NCBI RefSeq assembly: GCF_014297335.1
Contig: NZ_JACOQH010000001.1
Span: 434,001-498,000, forward strand
DNA: 64,000 bases
Source: Roseburia_D yibonii
GTDB taxonomy: Bacteria > Bacillota > Clostridia > Lachnospirales > Lachnospiraceae
Reading direction: 5' to 3'
The notes beneath the pieces were generated by a model that saw only the letters and a program-made list of their open reading frames with translations, had not been told where the DNA came from and did no database searches. Position numbers and translations under genes: made by a program. Positions 17,039 through 26,016 of this stretch are shown one piece after another. Each line of letters opens with the position of its first letter. Position 1 is the stretch's first letter.

Positions 17039-17812
17039 ATGAAACGTGATCTTACCGAATTAAAACGTCTGGCAAGAGAAACTCTGACCGGACATTACGC
17101 TGCGCCAATGGCAGGCATTATCATCACCGGCGCGATATCAAATCTGCTGCTTCTGCCGTTCGACCTGACTTTAAGCAACTCCGCATCACAGTCCGTTATT
17201 TTTTATGTTGCGAGTTTCTTTATCGTACTGCTTTCGATCCTGTTTTCCTGCGGTCTGTGCTATATGCACCTAAAAATGCGCAGAAATCTTTCTTATGGCA
17301 TGCGGGATATTTTTTACTTTTTTAAAAGCCATCCCGACCGCCTTTTGCTTTCGTACCTTTTGCTGATCGGACTTGCTGTCCTTGTCTTTCTCCCTGCGAT
17401 CGTTATCACTGTGACCGCCGTCCGTCTGGAGCAGACCGTTCTTCTCTGGATCGCAATCCCGGTCTTTATCCTTTCCGCGCTATGTCTGCTTCCGCTGTTA
17501 TACCGCTACGCGATGGTCTTTTATCTTCTGATCGATCATCCGGAGATGAAACCGGCCGCCGCCTTCCGTGAGAGCAGTCGTCTGATGAAGGGGAACCGGA
17601 TGCGGCTCTTTTTATTACATTGCAGTTTCCTCGGCTGGCTGCTCCTCGGCATCTGCTCCTGTTTCATCGGATTTTTGTGGATCGAGCCTTATTTCGAGCA
17701 GACCTGCGTCAGCTTCTATTTTGAACTGACCGGTGAAAATGATGCTCTCGCGCAAAAAAAGGCTGCCGAATCCGGCAGCCCGCAGACACCTCACTTTCAA
17801 ATGTATGTCTGA
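17039..17812 (+). CDS. DUF975 family integral membrane protein
   Basis: 257 residues; ATG after AAAAAAGGAG. The soluble start MKRDLTELKRLARETLTGHY is typical of DUF975, followed by about five membrane helices and the family block MKPAAAFRESSRLMKGNRMR before the last helices. Function is unknown. The last 20 codons coincide with the opposite-strand glpK terminator hairpin, so the charged tail after FELTGEND may be a product of that overlap rather than part of the conserved domain. Confidence 0.88.
   Translation: MKRDLTELKRLARETLTGHYAAPMAGIIITGAISNLLLLPFDLTLSNSASQSVIFYVASFFIVLLSILFSCGLCYMHLKMRRNLSYGMRDIFYFFKSHPDRLLLSYLLLIGLAVLVFLPAIVITVTAVRLEQTVLLWIAIPVFILSALCLLPLLYRYAMVFYLLIDHPEMKPAAAFRESSRLMKGNRMRLFLLHCSFLGWLLLGICSCFIGFLWIEPYFEQTCVSFYFELTGENDALAQKKAAESGSPQTPHFQMYV
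17754..17780 (-). terminator. glpK terminator located inside the 3' end of the DUF975 gene
   Basis: GGCTGCCG-GATT-CGGCAGCC (8-bp perfect stem) followed on the minus strand by TTTTTTT. It lies 60 bp past the glpK stop, within the convergent coding sequence. Confidence 0.85.
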
Positions 17813-17840
17813 AAAGCCGATCCGCCATACCCTTTGGGTG

Positions 17841-19352
17841 TCAGGAATCTTCTTCCTCATCATCTTTTGCCCACCCAAAGGCGTATCGGACGGCCTTGTT
17901 CCATCCTTTCATCTTCTTTTTCCGTTCTTCCTCATCCATCGACGGTTCAAACACGCGCGCGATCCTCTGATTTCTGCGCACATCTTCCTTATCTTTCCAG
18001 TAACCGACCGCAAGCCCCGCAAGGTAAGCGGCACCTCTTGCCGTAGTCTCGATACATTCCGGCCGTTCCACCGGCGCATGGATCATGTCTGCCTGGAACT
18101 GCATCAGGAAATTGTTTGCGCTGGCTCCTCCGTCCACGCGCAGTGACTGCAGCTTGATGCCCGCGTCCTCTTCCATGACCGAAATTACATCACACACCTG
18201 ATACGCAATGGATTCGAGCGTGGCGCGGATGATATGGTTTTTGTTCGTTCCACGCGTGATCCCGACGATCGTTCCACGCGCGTACTGATCCCAGTGCGGT
18301 GCCCCAAGCCCGGTAAATGCCGGAACGACATAACAACCATGGGTTCCTTTCACTTTGGTCGCCATATACTCGGAATCCTCCGCCGAATCGATGAGTTTCA
18401 TATTATCCCGCAGCCACTGGATGACCGCTCCTGCTACAAAAATAGAACCTTCGAGCGCATAGGTCACTTTTCCATCCAGCCCCCATGCGATCGTTGTGAC
18501 CAGTCCGTTTGCCGAATAAACCGGTTTCTCCCCGGTATTCATCAGAAGGAAACATCCGGTTCCGTAGGTATTTTTTGCCTCGCCCCGCGCAAAACAGGTC
18601 TGTCCGAACAATGCCGCCTGCTGGTCTCCCGCGGCTCCGCCGATCGGGATCGCCCCTCCGAGGAACGCCGGATCTGTGTAGCCGTAGATCTGGCTTGACG
18701 GCACAGGCGTCGGCAGCATATTCGCAGGAATGTCCAAATCCCGCAGGATATCCTCATCCCAGGTCAGTGTATGGATGTTAAAAAGCATCGTCCGGGACGC
18801 ATTCGAGTAATCTGTCACATGAACTTTTCCTTTGGTCAGTTTCCAGATCAGCCAGGTCTCTACCGTTCCAAACAGCAGCTTTCCTTCTGCGGCGAGCGTT
18901 CTCGCTCCCTCCACATGATCCAGGATCCATTTGATCTTGGTCGCGGAAAAGTACGCATCGATGATAAGCCCTGTTTTCTTCCGGTACTCGTCCTGCAGGC
19001 CTTTTTTCTTTAATTCGTCCGCGATATCCGCCGTCCGTCTGCACTGCCATACGATCGCATTGTAGATCGGTTCTCCGGTCTCTTTGTTCCACACGATCGC
19101 CGTCTCACGCTGGTTCGTAATACCGATCGCCGCGATATCACTCGCTTTCGCCCCGATCTTTAACATGGCTTCCACCGCGACTCCAAGCTGTGTTGACCAG
19201 ATCTCATTCGCATCATGTTCCACCCAGCCCGGATTCGGGAAAAACTGGCGGAATTCTTTCTGCGCCATGCTGCAGATTTCTCCTGTCTCGTTGAACAGGA
19301 TACACCGGTTGCTCGTTGTCCCCGCATCCAGTGCCATTACATACTTTGCCAT
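17841..19352 (-). CDS. glpK: Glycerol kinase
   Basis: 503 residues from ATG 19352 (MAKYVMALDAGTTSNRCILF), behind GGAGGGG; five more upstream codons are possible but lie within the Shine-Dalgarno. It phosphorylates glycerol to glycerol-3-phosphate. FGGY-family marks are the phosphate loop DAGTTSNR, the WLIWKLTKG segment, the adenosine motif VDGGASANNFLMQFQ and TARGAAYLAGLAVGYW. The C-terminus MKGWNKAVRYAFGWAKDDEE is normal. No glpF or glpD is adjacent. Confidence 0.96.
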   Translation of the reverse strand: MAKYVMALDAGTTSNRCILFNETGEICSMAQKEFRQFFPNPGWVEHDANEIWSTQLGVAVEAMLKIGAKASDIAAIGITNQRETAIVWNKETGEPIYNAIVWQCRRTADIADELKKKGLQDEYRKKTGLIIDAYFSATKIKWILDHVEGARTLAAEGKLLFGTVETWLIWKLTKGKVHVTDYSNASRTMLFNIHTLTWDEDILRDLDIPANMLPTPVPSSQIYGYTDPAFLGGAIPIGGAAGDQQAALFGQTCFARGEAKNTYGTGCFLLMNTGEKPVYSANGLVTTIAWGLDGKVTYALEGSIFVAGAVIQWLRDNMKLIDSAEDSEYMATKVKGTHGCYVVPAFTGLGAPHWDQYARGTIVGITRGTNKNHIIRATLESIAYQVCDVISVMEEDAGIKLQSLRVDGGASANNFLMQFQADMIHAPVERPECIETTARGAAYLAGLAVGYWKDKEDVRRNQRIARVFEPSMDEEERKKKMKGWNKAVRYAFGWAKDDEEEDS

Positions 19353-19451
19353 GGTTACCCCTCCCATACATTTCGTTGGTCATATTATACAATATTTTTG
19401 CGCAGATTTGTAATTTTTTTGCTTTCTATGGATGGGATTTCAATTCATGAT

Positions 19452-19492
19452 TTTTATAAAAGATCCGGCAGATATTTCATCCGCCGGATCTT
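19452..19492 (-). terminator. Intrinsic terminator after apgM
   Basis: Minus strand AAGATCCGGC...GCCGGATCTT with the following tract TTTATAAAAA, 25 bp after the apgM stop. Confidence 0.7.
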
Positions 19493-19516
19493 CCCGCTTT
19501 TTTCTGTTTTTCTTTG

Positions 19517-20719
19517 TTATTTTGAAAGCAGATAATCGACCAGAGTATGTCCCTCCGCGATATAATTGTCGGTCTTTGCCGCCTCTGCCTCATTGTATTT
19601 CCAGTCATGCTGCTGTTTGTCCGTGCTGTCGTATAAAAGATACGGCACACTGTCTCCGGTATGTGTACGCAGTGAGATCGGTGTCGGATGATCCGGCAGA
19701 ATGACCATGCGGAAATCTTCGCCCGCAGCCTCAAGCCCTGCAACGATCGGATTTATGATCTTCTCATCCAGATTCTCGATCGCCTTTACTTTTTTCTCGA
19801 CACTGCCCTGGTGTCCCATCTCGTCCGGTCCTTCCAGATGCACATAGACAAAATCGTATCCGTCTTTGGTTAAGACATCCACAGCCGCCTGTGCCTTGCC
19901 GGCATAGTTGGTATTTAGTCCGCCGTTTGCTCCCTCTACATTGATGACCTTCATGGATGCGCCAACCGCGATCCCCTTTAAGAGATCGACTGCTGAGATC
20001 ATCGCGCCCTTCAAATGGGTCTTCTCAGAGAAAGATGAGAGTGACGGTTTTGTTCCGGCTCCCCAGAACCAGCAGGAGTTTGCAGGATTTAAGCCGCGCT
20101 TTTTCCGCTCAATGTTGATCGGATGATTGACTAAGATATCGTAACTCTTTTTCATCATGTTACGCAGATCTTCGTTCTCCGGCAGCTTGTCTCCGATCTT
20201 CTGTCCAAGCACATCATGCGGCTGCACCAGATCCACAACCTCGCCCTTGTCCCAGATCAGCAGATGACGATAGCTTGTTCCGACATAGAACTTGTAAGTA
20301 TCGGTCTCAAGTTCTTTTCTCACCGCCTCAAGCAGCACTGCTGCATCCTCGGTACTGATCTCGCTTGAGCTGTGATCGATGATCGTGCGGTCCTCATAAT
20401 TGTCCTCTTCCTCGGAGAGCGTCACAATGTTGCAGCGCAGCGCGATGTCTGTGTCTTTCATCGGCACACCGATGCTTAACGCTTCGAGCGGAGAACGGCC
20501 GGAATAATATTTTCTCGGATTGTAACCCAGTACGGACAGATTTGCCGTATCGCTGCCCGGCTTCATGCCATCCGGAACCGTATGTACCATACCGATCTCT
20601 CCCATGGATGCCAGTTTATCCATCGTCGGTGTCTTTGCGTATTCCAACGGTGTCTTGTTTCCCAAACTCTCAATCGGACGGTCTGCCATTCCGTCTCCTA
20701 ACACTACGATATACTTCAT
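19517..20719 (-). CDS. apgM: Cofactor-independent phosphoglycerate mutase family (ApgM); possible homoserine kinase
   Basis: 400 residues. The alkaline-phosphatase-fold metal ligands are seen in VVLGDGMADRPIE at the start and in ILPDHPTPISLRTHTGDSVP at the end. Other blocks are GSDTANLSVLGYNPRKYYSGRS (the phosphorylated Ser region, written here as a family block) and GPDEMGHQG. It sits 50 bp downstream of hom and the ACT gene in the same direction. Because no thrB is present and ApgM-like proteins (COG3635) have been proposed to serve as homoserine kinase in such gene orders, a role in threonine synthesis is as likely as glycolysis. That is inference from context. Confidence 0.9.
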   Translation of the reverse strand: MKYIVVLGDGMADRPIESLGNKTPLEYAKTPTMDKLASMGEIGMVHTVPDGMKPGSDTANLSVLGYNPRKYYSGRSPLEALSIGVPMKDTDIALRCNIVTLSEEEDNYEDRTIIDHSSSEISTEDAAVLLEAVRKELETDTYKFYVGTSYRHLLIWDKGEVVDLVQPHDVLGQKIGDKLPENEDLRNMMKKSYDILVNHPINIERKKRGLNPANSCWFWGAGTKPSLSSFSEKTHLKGAMISAVDLLKGIAVGASMKVINVEGANGGLNTNYAGKAQAAVDVLTKDGYDFVYVHLEGPDEMGHQGSVEKKVKAIENLDEKIINPIVAGLEAAGEDFRMVILPDHPTPISLRTHTGDSVPYLLYDSTDKQQHDWKYNEAEAAKTDNYIAEGHTLVDYLLSK

Positions 20720-20769
20720 ATCTCCTCGCCTTTATCCTTTCTCCCTGTTTTCCTGCCTGTCATGCCATC

Positions 20770-21972
20770 TTACGCAAGACGGATCATCTGCAGTACTTTG
20801 CCGAGTTTCGCTGCTTTTTCCTCATAAGCCGCTTCTGTCATGTTTCCGGTCACAAATCCCATCTCGCCGGAAATTCCGTCTGCATGAACCAGTTCCACCT
20901 CACCGAAGGCTGCCTTTACTGCTGCCTCGTCCGCTTCGGTACGAACGAAAAATCTCTTTTCATTTTTCTTATAATCTGCCAGCGGAAGCTCTTCTTTGCT
21001 CCATTCTACCGGAATATTCTGATCCAGATGTTTTGCCATCTCAACCACATCCGCAACTACCGCACTCGCGGTCGGAAGCTTTCCTGCCCCACTGCCGTAA
21101 AACATTGCGTCGCCAAGTACATTACCATGTACGAAGACAGCGTTAAATACATCATTTACACTGTAAAGCGGATGCTCCGGGGAAAGCAGATGCGGTGCTA
21201 CCAGCGCGCTGTATGTTCCGTCTGCCTGTCTGCTGGTCGCAAGCAGCTTGATCGATCTTCCCATTGCCTTTGCGTATTTAAAATCAACCGCGGAGATCTT
21301 TGTGATCCCTTCGGTATGGATCTTTTCAAAATCAACCTGTTTTCCTGCCACAAGAGAAGTTAAGATCGCGATCTTTCTGCATGCGTCAAAGCCTTCCACA
21401 TCCGCAGTCGGATCTTTTTCCGCATATCCCTTGTCCTGCGCATCCTTTAATACATCCGCAAATTCCAGTCCTTCATTTGCCATCCTGGTCAGCATATAGT
21501 TTGTGGTTCCATTTAAGATACCGGTGATCTCCTCGATCTTGTCCGCAGTCAGACACTCATTGATCGAGCGGATGATCGGGATTCCGCCGCCGACACTGGC
21601 CTCAAACATGAAATTCACATTTTTTTCCTTTGCCACAGCAAGCAGTTCCGCGCCTTTTTCGGCAACCAGAGCCTTGTTTGAAGTCGTAACGCTCTTTCCT
21701 GCCTCAAGCATTGCCTTTACGAAAGTAAACGCCGGTTCCACGCCTCCCATGGTCTCCACTACGATCTTTACTTCCTCATCTGCTGTGATGTCCTTGTAAT
21801 CATGTACGATCTTCTTTTCGATCGGATCCCCCGGGAAATCCCTCAGATCCAGTACATATTTTACTTCCACTTCCTCACCGACACGTTTTGCGATGCTGTC
21901 ACGGTTTGTTTCCAGTACCTCCACAACACCTGAGCCGATCGTTCCATAACCCATTACTGCAATTTTTATCAT
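20770..21972 (-). CDS. hom: Homoserine dehydrogenase
   Basis: 400 residues. It reduces aspartate semialdehyde to homoserine. The N-terminal NAD(P) fold has VMGYGTIGSGVVEVL. The catalytic domain has KALVAEKGAELL, EASVGGGIPIIRS and LNGTTNYMLTRM, with the family signature around PTADVEGFDACRKIAIL. A short C-terminal ACT-like part (from about 330) suggests threonine feedback. The upstream ACT gene ends 26 bp before it. The operon is ACT-hom-apgM. Confidence 0.96.
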   Translation of the reverse strand: MIKIAVMGYGTIGSGVVEVLETNRDSIAKRVGEEVEVKYVLDLRDFPGDPIEKKIVHDYKDITADEEVKIVVETMGGVEPAFTFVKAMLEAGKSVTTSNKALVAEKGAELLAVAKEKNVNFMFEASVGGGIPIIRSINECLTADKIEEITGILNGTTNYMLTRMANEGLEFADVLKDAQDKGYAEKDPTADVEGFDACRKIAILTSLVAGKQVDFEKIHTEGITKISAVDFKYAKAMGRSIKLLATSRQADGTYSALVAPHLLSPEHPLYSVNDVFNAVFVHGNVLGDAMFYGSGAGKLPTASAVVADVVEMAKHLDQNIPVEWSKEELPLADYKKNEKRFFVRTEADEAAVKAAFGEVELVHADGISGEMGFVTGNMTEAAYEEKAAKLGKVLQMIRLA

Positions 21973-21998
21973 AATATTTACTCCTTAAAATGTGATTT

Positions 21999-22442
21999 CT
22001 ACTCTCTCGCAAGAATCTTCAGATAGTGGATCCCTTCCACACTCTCGATCTCATCCACCATCGTAGCGACATCCCCTGTCTCCGGCAGTACATCCACACT
22101 GAGTGTAAGTGACGCGATCCCATTGACCGGAATACTCTGATGAATGGTAAGAATGTTCGCGTGATATTCCGCGATCGTCTTCAGTACAATAGACAAAAGT
22201 CCCGGTTCATCATCCAGCTGAACCACCATCGTGACCGTTTTTCCCCGGACATTGTCATGAAACGGGAAAATGTCATCCTTATATTTATAGAAAGAACTCC
22301 TGCTGATCTCCACCATATCCGTTGCTTCCTGCACGGACGCGGCACGTCCCGACTCAATGAGCCGTTTTGCTTCCACGACTTTCAACAGGACTTCCGGCAC
22401 TGCTTTTTCTTTTAAAACATAATAAGTCGTTTTTTCTGCCAT
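21999..22442 (-). CDS. ACT domain protein, UPF0735/PheB family
   Basis: 147 residues from ATG 22442 (MAEKTTYYVLKEKAVPEVLL) behind GGAGG; an upstream extension is spurious. An N-terminal HTH-like part (AASVQEATDMVEISRSSFYK) is followed by an ACT domain (VTMVVQLDDEPGLLSIVLKT, then HQSIPVNGIASLTLS). The family is common beside hom or pheA in Firmicutes and probably senses an amino acid. It is the first gene of the hom operon. Confidence 0.9.
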   Translation of the reverse strand: MAEKTTYYVLKEKAVPEVLLKVVEAKRLIESGRAASVQEATDMVEISRSSFYKYKDDIFPFHDNVRGKTVTMVVQLDDEPGLLSIVLKTIAEYHANILTIHQSIPVNGIASLTLSVDVLPETGDVATMVDEIESVEGIHYLKILARE

Positions 22443-22577
22443 TGGTTTCCTCCATCTGTACGCGGCACAAATACATTTGTGCTTACTTGAAAGATGATAA
22501 CACAAAGCCTGCGTTCACGCAACACTTTTCTGAAATGCAGTCATAAACTGTCCGATCCGGCAAAGGATCGTGAAATA

Positions 22578-22607
22578 CAAAGCGGGATGCGTACCCGCAT
22601 CCCGCTT
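22578..22607. terminator. Palindromic terminator at the end of the SPFH gene
   Basis: AAAGCGGGATGCG-TACC-CGCATCCCGCTTT, 13-bp perfect stem, with TTTTT on the plus strand and CTTTGTATTT on the minus strand. It stands between the SPFH gene and the hom operon start. Confidence 0.75.
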
Positions 22608-22628
22608 TTTGTCTGCATTTCTTTTTTC

Positions 22629-23927
22629 TTATGGGCGTGTCTTTCCACACTCGGAACAGAATTTTCCGGTATTCACATGACCGCATTCACACGTCCACTC
22701 TGCTGCCGGTCTCGGTTTTCCGCACTCCGGGCAGAATTTTCCGGTGTTTACATGACCGCATTCACACGTCCACTCTGCCGGCTCCGGCTTCGGTTTTCCA
22801 CACTCGGAGCAGAATTTTCCGGTGTTCACATGGCCGCACTCACACGTCCATCCAGCCGCGCCTGCTGCTCCGGCCGCTGCCCCTGATACTCCTGCTGTCT
22901 GAGGCGCCTGACCGGACACTGCCTGATTCGCCTGATTCATCTGCATCTGCTGCATGTTGGCTGCCGATGCCGCACCCATCATATTTCCGGTCGTGTTCAT
23001 GCCCATGCCGACACCCATAAAGCCTGCCATCGCGCCGTTCGCATTGGAGCCCGCAGCCTCCATGCCTCTTGCTAACGCGCCCTGTACATAGCCTTCACGG
23101 ACGCCCGGATCACTCAACATCGCGCCCTGGTTGCGCATGTTAATTAACTTCTGGGACTCCTCGTCATAGGAAATACTTGCGATACCGACGGACTGGATCT
23201 CCATACCGCGGAGCGTATTCCATTTCTCATCAAGTGCCTTCTCCATGTAATTTCCAAGTTCCATGCCCCTGGATGCCACATGGGAAATACGGATGCCGTC
23301 CGCAGACATCTGGTTGATCGATGACTGCAGCGCCTCTAAGAACTCTGAAATATACTGCTCATTGATCTCCGTGATCTCGACATGATTCTTATTTCTCGGC
23401 ACTGCCTCGGCATAAAAGCGAAGCGGCTCCACGATCTTGATCGAATAAGTACCATGCGCGCGCAGGAAAAGTTCCGCATTGTAGAAATTATCAAAGTAAT
23501 TGATCGGTGTTCTTGTGCCGAATTTGATTCCCTTGATCTCCTGAAGATTGATGTAGAATACTCTCTGCTCTCTCGGTGTCTCACCGCCATATTTTACCCT
23601 CTGGAATGTCTCTTTTACGCTGTCCCCGAGCTGCCCGTTGAATAACGATGGCAGAGAGGAATTATCCACGGTAAAATATCCCGGTTCTGCCGTGTAATCC
23701 ACGATCTTTCCTCCGTCCACGACCATCATGAACTGGTTTTCATATACATGGATCACGGAACCGTTGGAAACGGTATTATCCGTTCCTTTTACATTACTGC
23801 CCTTACGGATTCTCACACCGCTTGTAAAAACGGTCTGGTCTCCCATGTCACCCGGCTCAAATACCTCTAACCACTGATCCGCAAAGTTCTTTCCGATTGC
23901 TGTTGTCACCGCTTTAATTAAGCCCAT
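22629..23927 (-). CDS. SPFH/Band-7 domain protein with three C-terminal zinc ribbons
   Basis: 432 residues. It begins MGLIKAVTTAIGKNFADQWL, the virion-core-like SPFH branch found in Firmicutes, with the SPFH core to about residue 260 and a Gly/Met/Ala-rich hinge near 290-358. Three near-identical zinc ribbons of the pattern WTCECGHVNTGKFC-x-ECGK follow at about 360-381, 386-406 and 411-432. Each has four Cys. Proteins of this family form membrane-associated oligomers, sometimes under envelope stress. The gene just upstream also ends in a zinc ribbon, so the two probably work together at the membrane. Confidence 0.9.
   Translation of the reverse strand: MGLIKAVTTAIGKNFADQWLEVFEPGDMGDQTVFTSGVRIRKGSNVKGTDNTVSNGSVIHVYENQFMMVVDGGKIVDYTAEPGYFTVDNSSLPSLFNGQLGDSVKETFQRVKYGGETPREQRVFYINLQEIKGIKFGTRTPINYFDNFYNAELFLRAHGTYSIKIVEPLRFYAEAVPRNKNHVEITEINEQYISEFLEALQSSINQMSADGIRISHVASRGMELGNYMEKALDEKWNTLRGMEIQSVGIASISYDEESQKLINMRNQGAMLSDPGVREGYVQGALARGMEAAGSNANGAMAGFMGVGMGMNTTGNMMGAASAANMQQMQMNQANQAVSGQAPQTAGVSGAAAGAAGAAGWTCECGHVNTGKFCSECGKPKPEPAEWTCECGHVNTGKFCPECGKPRPAAEWTCECGHVNTGKFCSECGKTRP
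22632..22850 (-). repeat. Three tandem zinc-ribbon repeats inside the SPFH gene
   Basis: Units at 22632-22697, 22710-22772 and 22785-22850, almost identical in protein (CECGHVNTGKFC) and very similar in DNA. They are joined by PAAE or EPAE linkers. This points to recent duplication, and unequal crossing-over could change the copy number. Confidence 0.9.
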
Positions 23928-23970
23928 TTTTCATTCTCCTTTTCGAATTGCTTCTTATGTAATTGCTCCT

Positions 23971-24699
23971 CTATACTTCATAAAAACGTTCGAGACTCCA
24001 CACGTTCACGTTGACCGGGGTCAGTGCTGCCCCGCAGTATTCACAGTGCTTTGCGCCGAGGGATGTGACCGGTGCTCCGCAGTTCGGGCAGTTCACCCCG
24101 CACGCGTCCGCTTCCCCGAATTTTCCCGCATCCTGTATGTACATAAGCTCTGTGTTGTATCTGGTCTGTGTGAGACGCTTCTCATCGCCCTTGATCACTT
24201 TTCCGCCTTTGTTCGAATAATGCAGATATTCCACGGCGCTCTGAAGCGTGATCATACACGTCCCGTTCTTTTTCTCATAACGCGCGATCTCCGTGCGATG
24301 GATCCGCGCGCGCTCATATATTTCCGTAATACCGTTTTCCCGATCGGACTGGATCTTATTTTCCACCTGCTCTCTTACTGTCCCGGATGCCTCTCTTAAA
24401 AGTCCCGCGTTCTGGTTCTGTATCGCGGCAAACGCAGACAGTAGCATATTCTCTGCACGCGCACAGAACTCTCTCCAGTTAAATTCCGGAAAATCTTTTT
24501 CGATCTGCGGCTCTAAGATCCTTGTCATCCCGCAGACGGACTTTGGCGTGAGCGCCTGTTCATCCGCCTGCTTCTCCAGTCCCTCCTGTATGGATTCTGT
24601 TCCAAACAGCTGGAGCGAAAGTTCTTTTAATTTCTTTTTCGCATAGCAGAGCGCTCCGATCAGAACGATAAGAATGATAAGTGCAATGATAAGTTTCAC
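23971..24699 (-). CDS. Membrane-anchored Tim44-like protein with C-terminal zinc ribbon
   Basis: 242 residues: an N-terminal helix anchor (LIIALIILIVLIGALCYA), a soluble alpha/beta region with a Tim44-like pattern (FNWREFCARAENMLLSAFAA, then QSAVEYLHYSNKGGK), and a zinc ribbon at about residues 205-224 (CPNCGAPVTSLGAKHCEYCG). Function is unknown; Tim44-like domains bind membranes or unfolded proteins. It lies 43 bp before the SPFH gene in the same direction. Confidence 0.75.
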   Translation of the reverse strand: MKLIIALIILIVLIGALCYAKKKLKELSLQLFGTESIQEGLEKQADEQALTPKSVCGMTRILEPQIEKDFPEFNWREFCARAENMLLSAFAAIQNQNAGLLREASGTVREQVENKIQSDRENGITEIYERARIHRTEIARYEKKNGTCMITLQSAVEYLHYSNKGGKVIKGDEKRLTQTRYNTELMYIQDAGKFGEADACGVNCPNCGAPVTSLGAKHCEYCGAALTPVNVNVWSLERFYEV

Positions 24700-24714
24700 T
24701 GCGCAGCTCCTTTC

Positions 24715-25843
24715 CTACTCTGCTTTTACATCCGGCCTTCCAAGCGAAAGCCACTTTAAATAACCATTGATAAAAAGATCGATCGATCCGTCCATGACCG
24801 CATCCACATTTCCGGTCTCAACACCGGTTCTGTGATCCTTGACCATCGTGTATGGCTGCATGACATAGGAGCGGATCTGGTTGCCCCAGCCGATCTCTGT
24901 CACTTCGCCACGGATATCTGCCGCCTTGTCTGCGTTCTCCTGCTGTTTTAACAGATATAACTTTGCCTTTAACATCTGCATTGCCTTATCTTTATTCATA
25001 TGCTGGGAACGCTCATTCTGACAGGTCACCACGATTCCGGTCGGGAAGTGGGTGATACGGATCGCCGACGAGGTCTTGTTGATGTGCTGTCCACCGGCTC
25101 CGCTTGAGCGATAGGTATCGATACGGATATCCTCATCTTTTACCTCGATGTCGATATCTTCCTCGATATCCGGCATGACGTCACAGGACACGAACGAAGT
25201 CTGTCTTTTTCCTGCCGCATTGAACGGGGAAATACGCACCAGACGGTGCACACCGTGTTCGGATTTTAAATATCCGTAGGCATTCTCGCCATCCACCTGG
25301 AATGTGATGGACTTGATCCCCGCCTCGTCTCCGTCCAGAGAGTCAAGCACTTCCACGGAAAATCCCTTGTCCGCCGCCCATCTGGTATACATGCGGTACA
25401 GCATCTGGCACCAGTCGCAGGACTCGGTACCGCCGGCTCCGGCATGTAAGGACACGATCGCGTTGTTTTTGTCATACCGCTCGGAGAGCAGTGTCTTGAT
25501 GCGGATCTTCTCAAATGCCTCCTCAAATTCTGTCATCGCCTCTTCCACTTCCGGGACGAGATCCGGGTCATTTTCCTCTTCGCCCATCTCGATCAACGTC
25601 TCGATGTCTTCGAATTTTTCCTCGAGTCCGGCATAGACCGCAACGTCATCCTTTAAACTCTTCAGCTCCTTCATCTTCTTCTGGGAGCCTTCCACGTCAT
25701 CCCAGAAGCCCGGAGCCTCCATTTCTTTTTCTAATTCTTCTATCCTTTGATCCTTGTTAGCGAGGTCAAAGTGAATCCCTCACTTCCTGCAGCGGACTTT
25801 TGTAAGAATTCAGTTTTACTTTATACGAATCTAATTCTACCAC
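24715..25843 (-). CDS. prfB: Peptide chain release factor 2 with programmed +1 frameshift
   Basis: RF2 ends translation at UGA and UAA. The first frame runs from GTG 25843 (MVELDSYKVKLNSYKSPLQE, then VRDSL) to the in-frame TGA at 25766-25768, inside the slippery CTT-TGA-C. Skipping one base continues as DLANKDQRIEELEKEMEAPG and on to the stop. So the gene joins 25843-25769 with 25767-24715. GAGGGA just upstream of the slip site acts as the stimulatory Shine-Dalgarno. The second part has the RF2 tripeptide region and the catalytic GGQ (SSGAGGQHINKTSSAIRI). This is autoregulation, not a mutation. Confidence 0.95.
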
Positions 25844-26016
25844 AGAATCACCAGCTTTCTTTTTTTCCTCCCCTGACGGATCAGGGGGATTCTTACCGTT
25901 TCATTATATCGGTATTGCGCTGGTTCGTCAACGGCGGACAAACCTCCTTTTGCTTGATTTTTTCCGGCAAAAAGCATACCATAAATGACAGAACAGACGA
26001 AAAGGCAGGGAATCAG

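Noticed and set aside
24715..25843. prfB as a frameshifted pseudogene
   Set aside because: The break is the conserved CTT-TGA-C recoding site with an upstream SD-like element.
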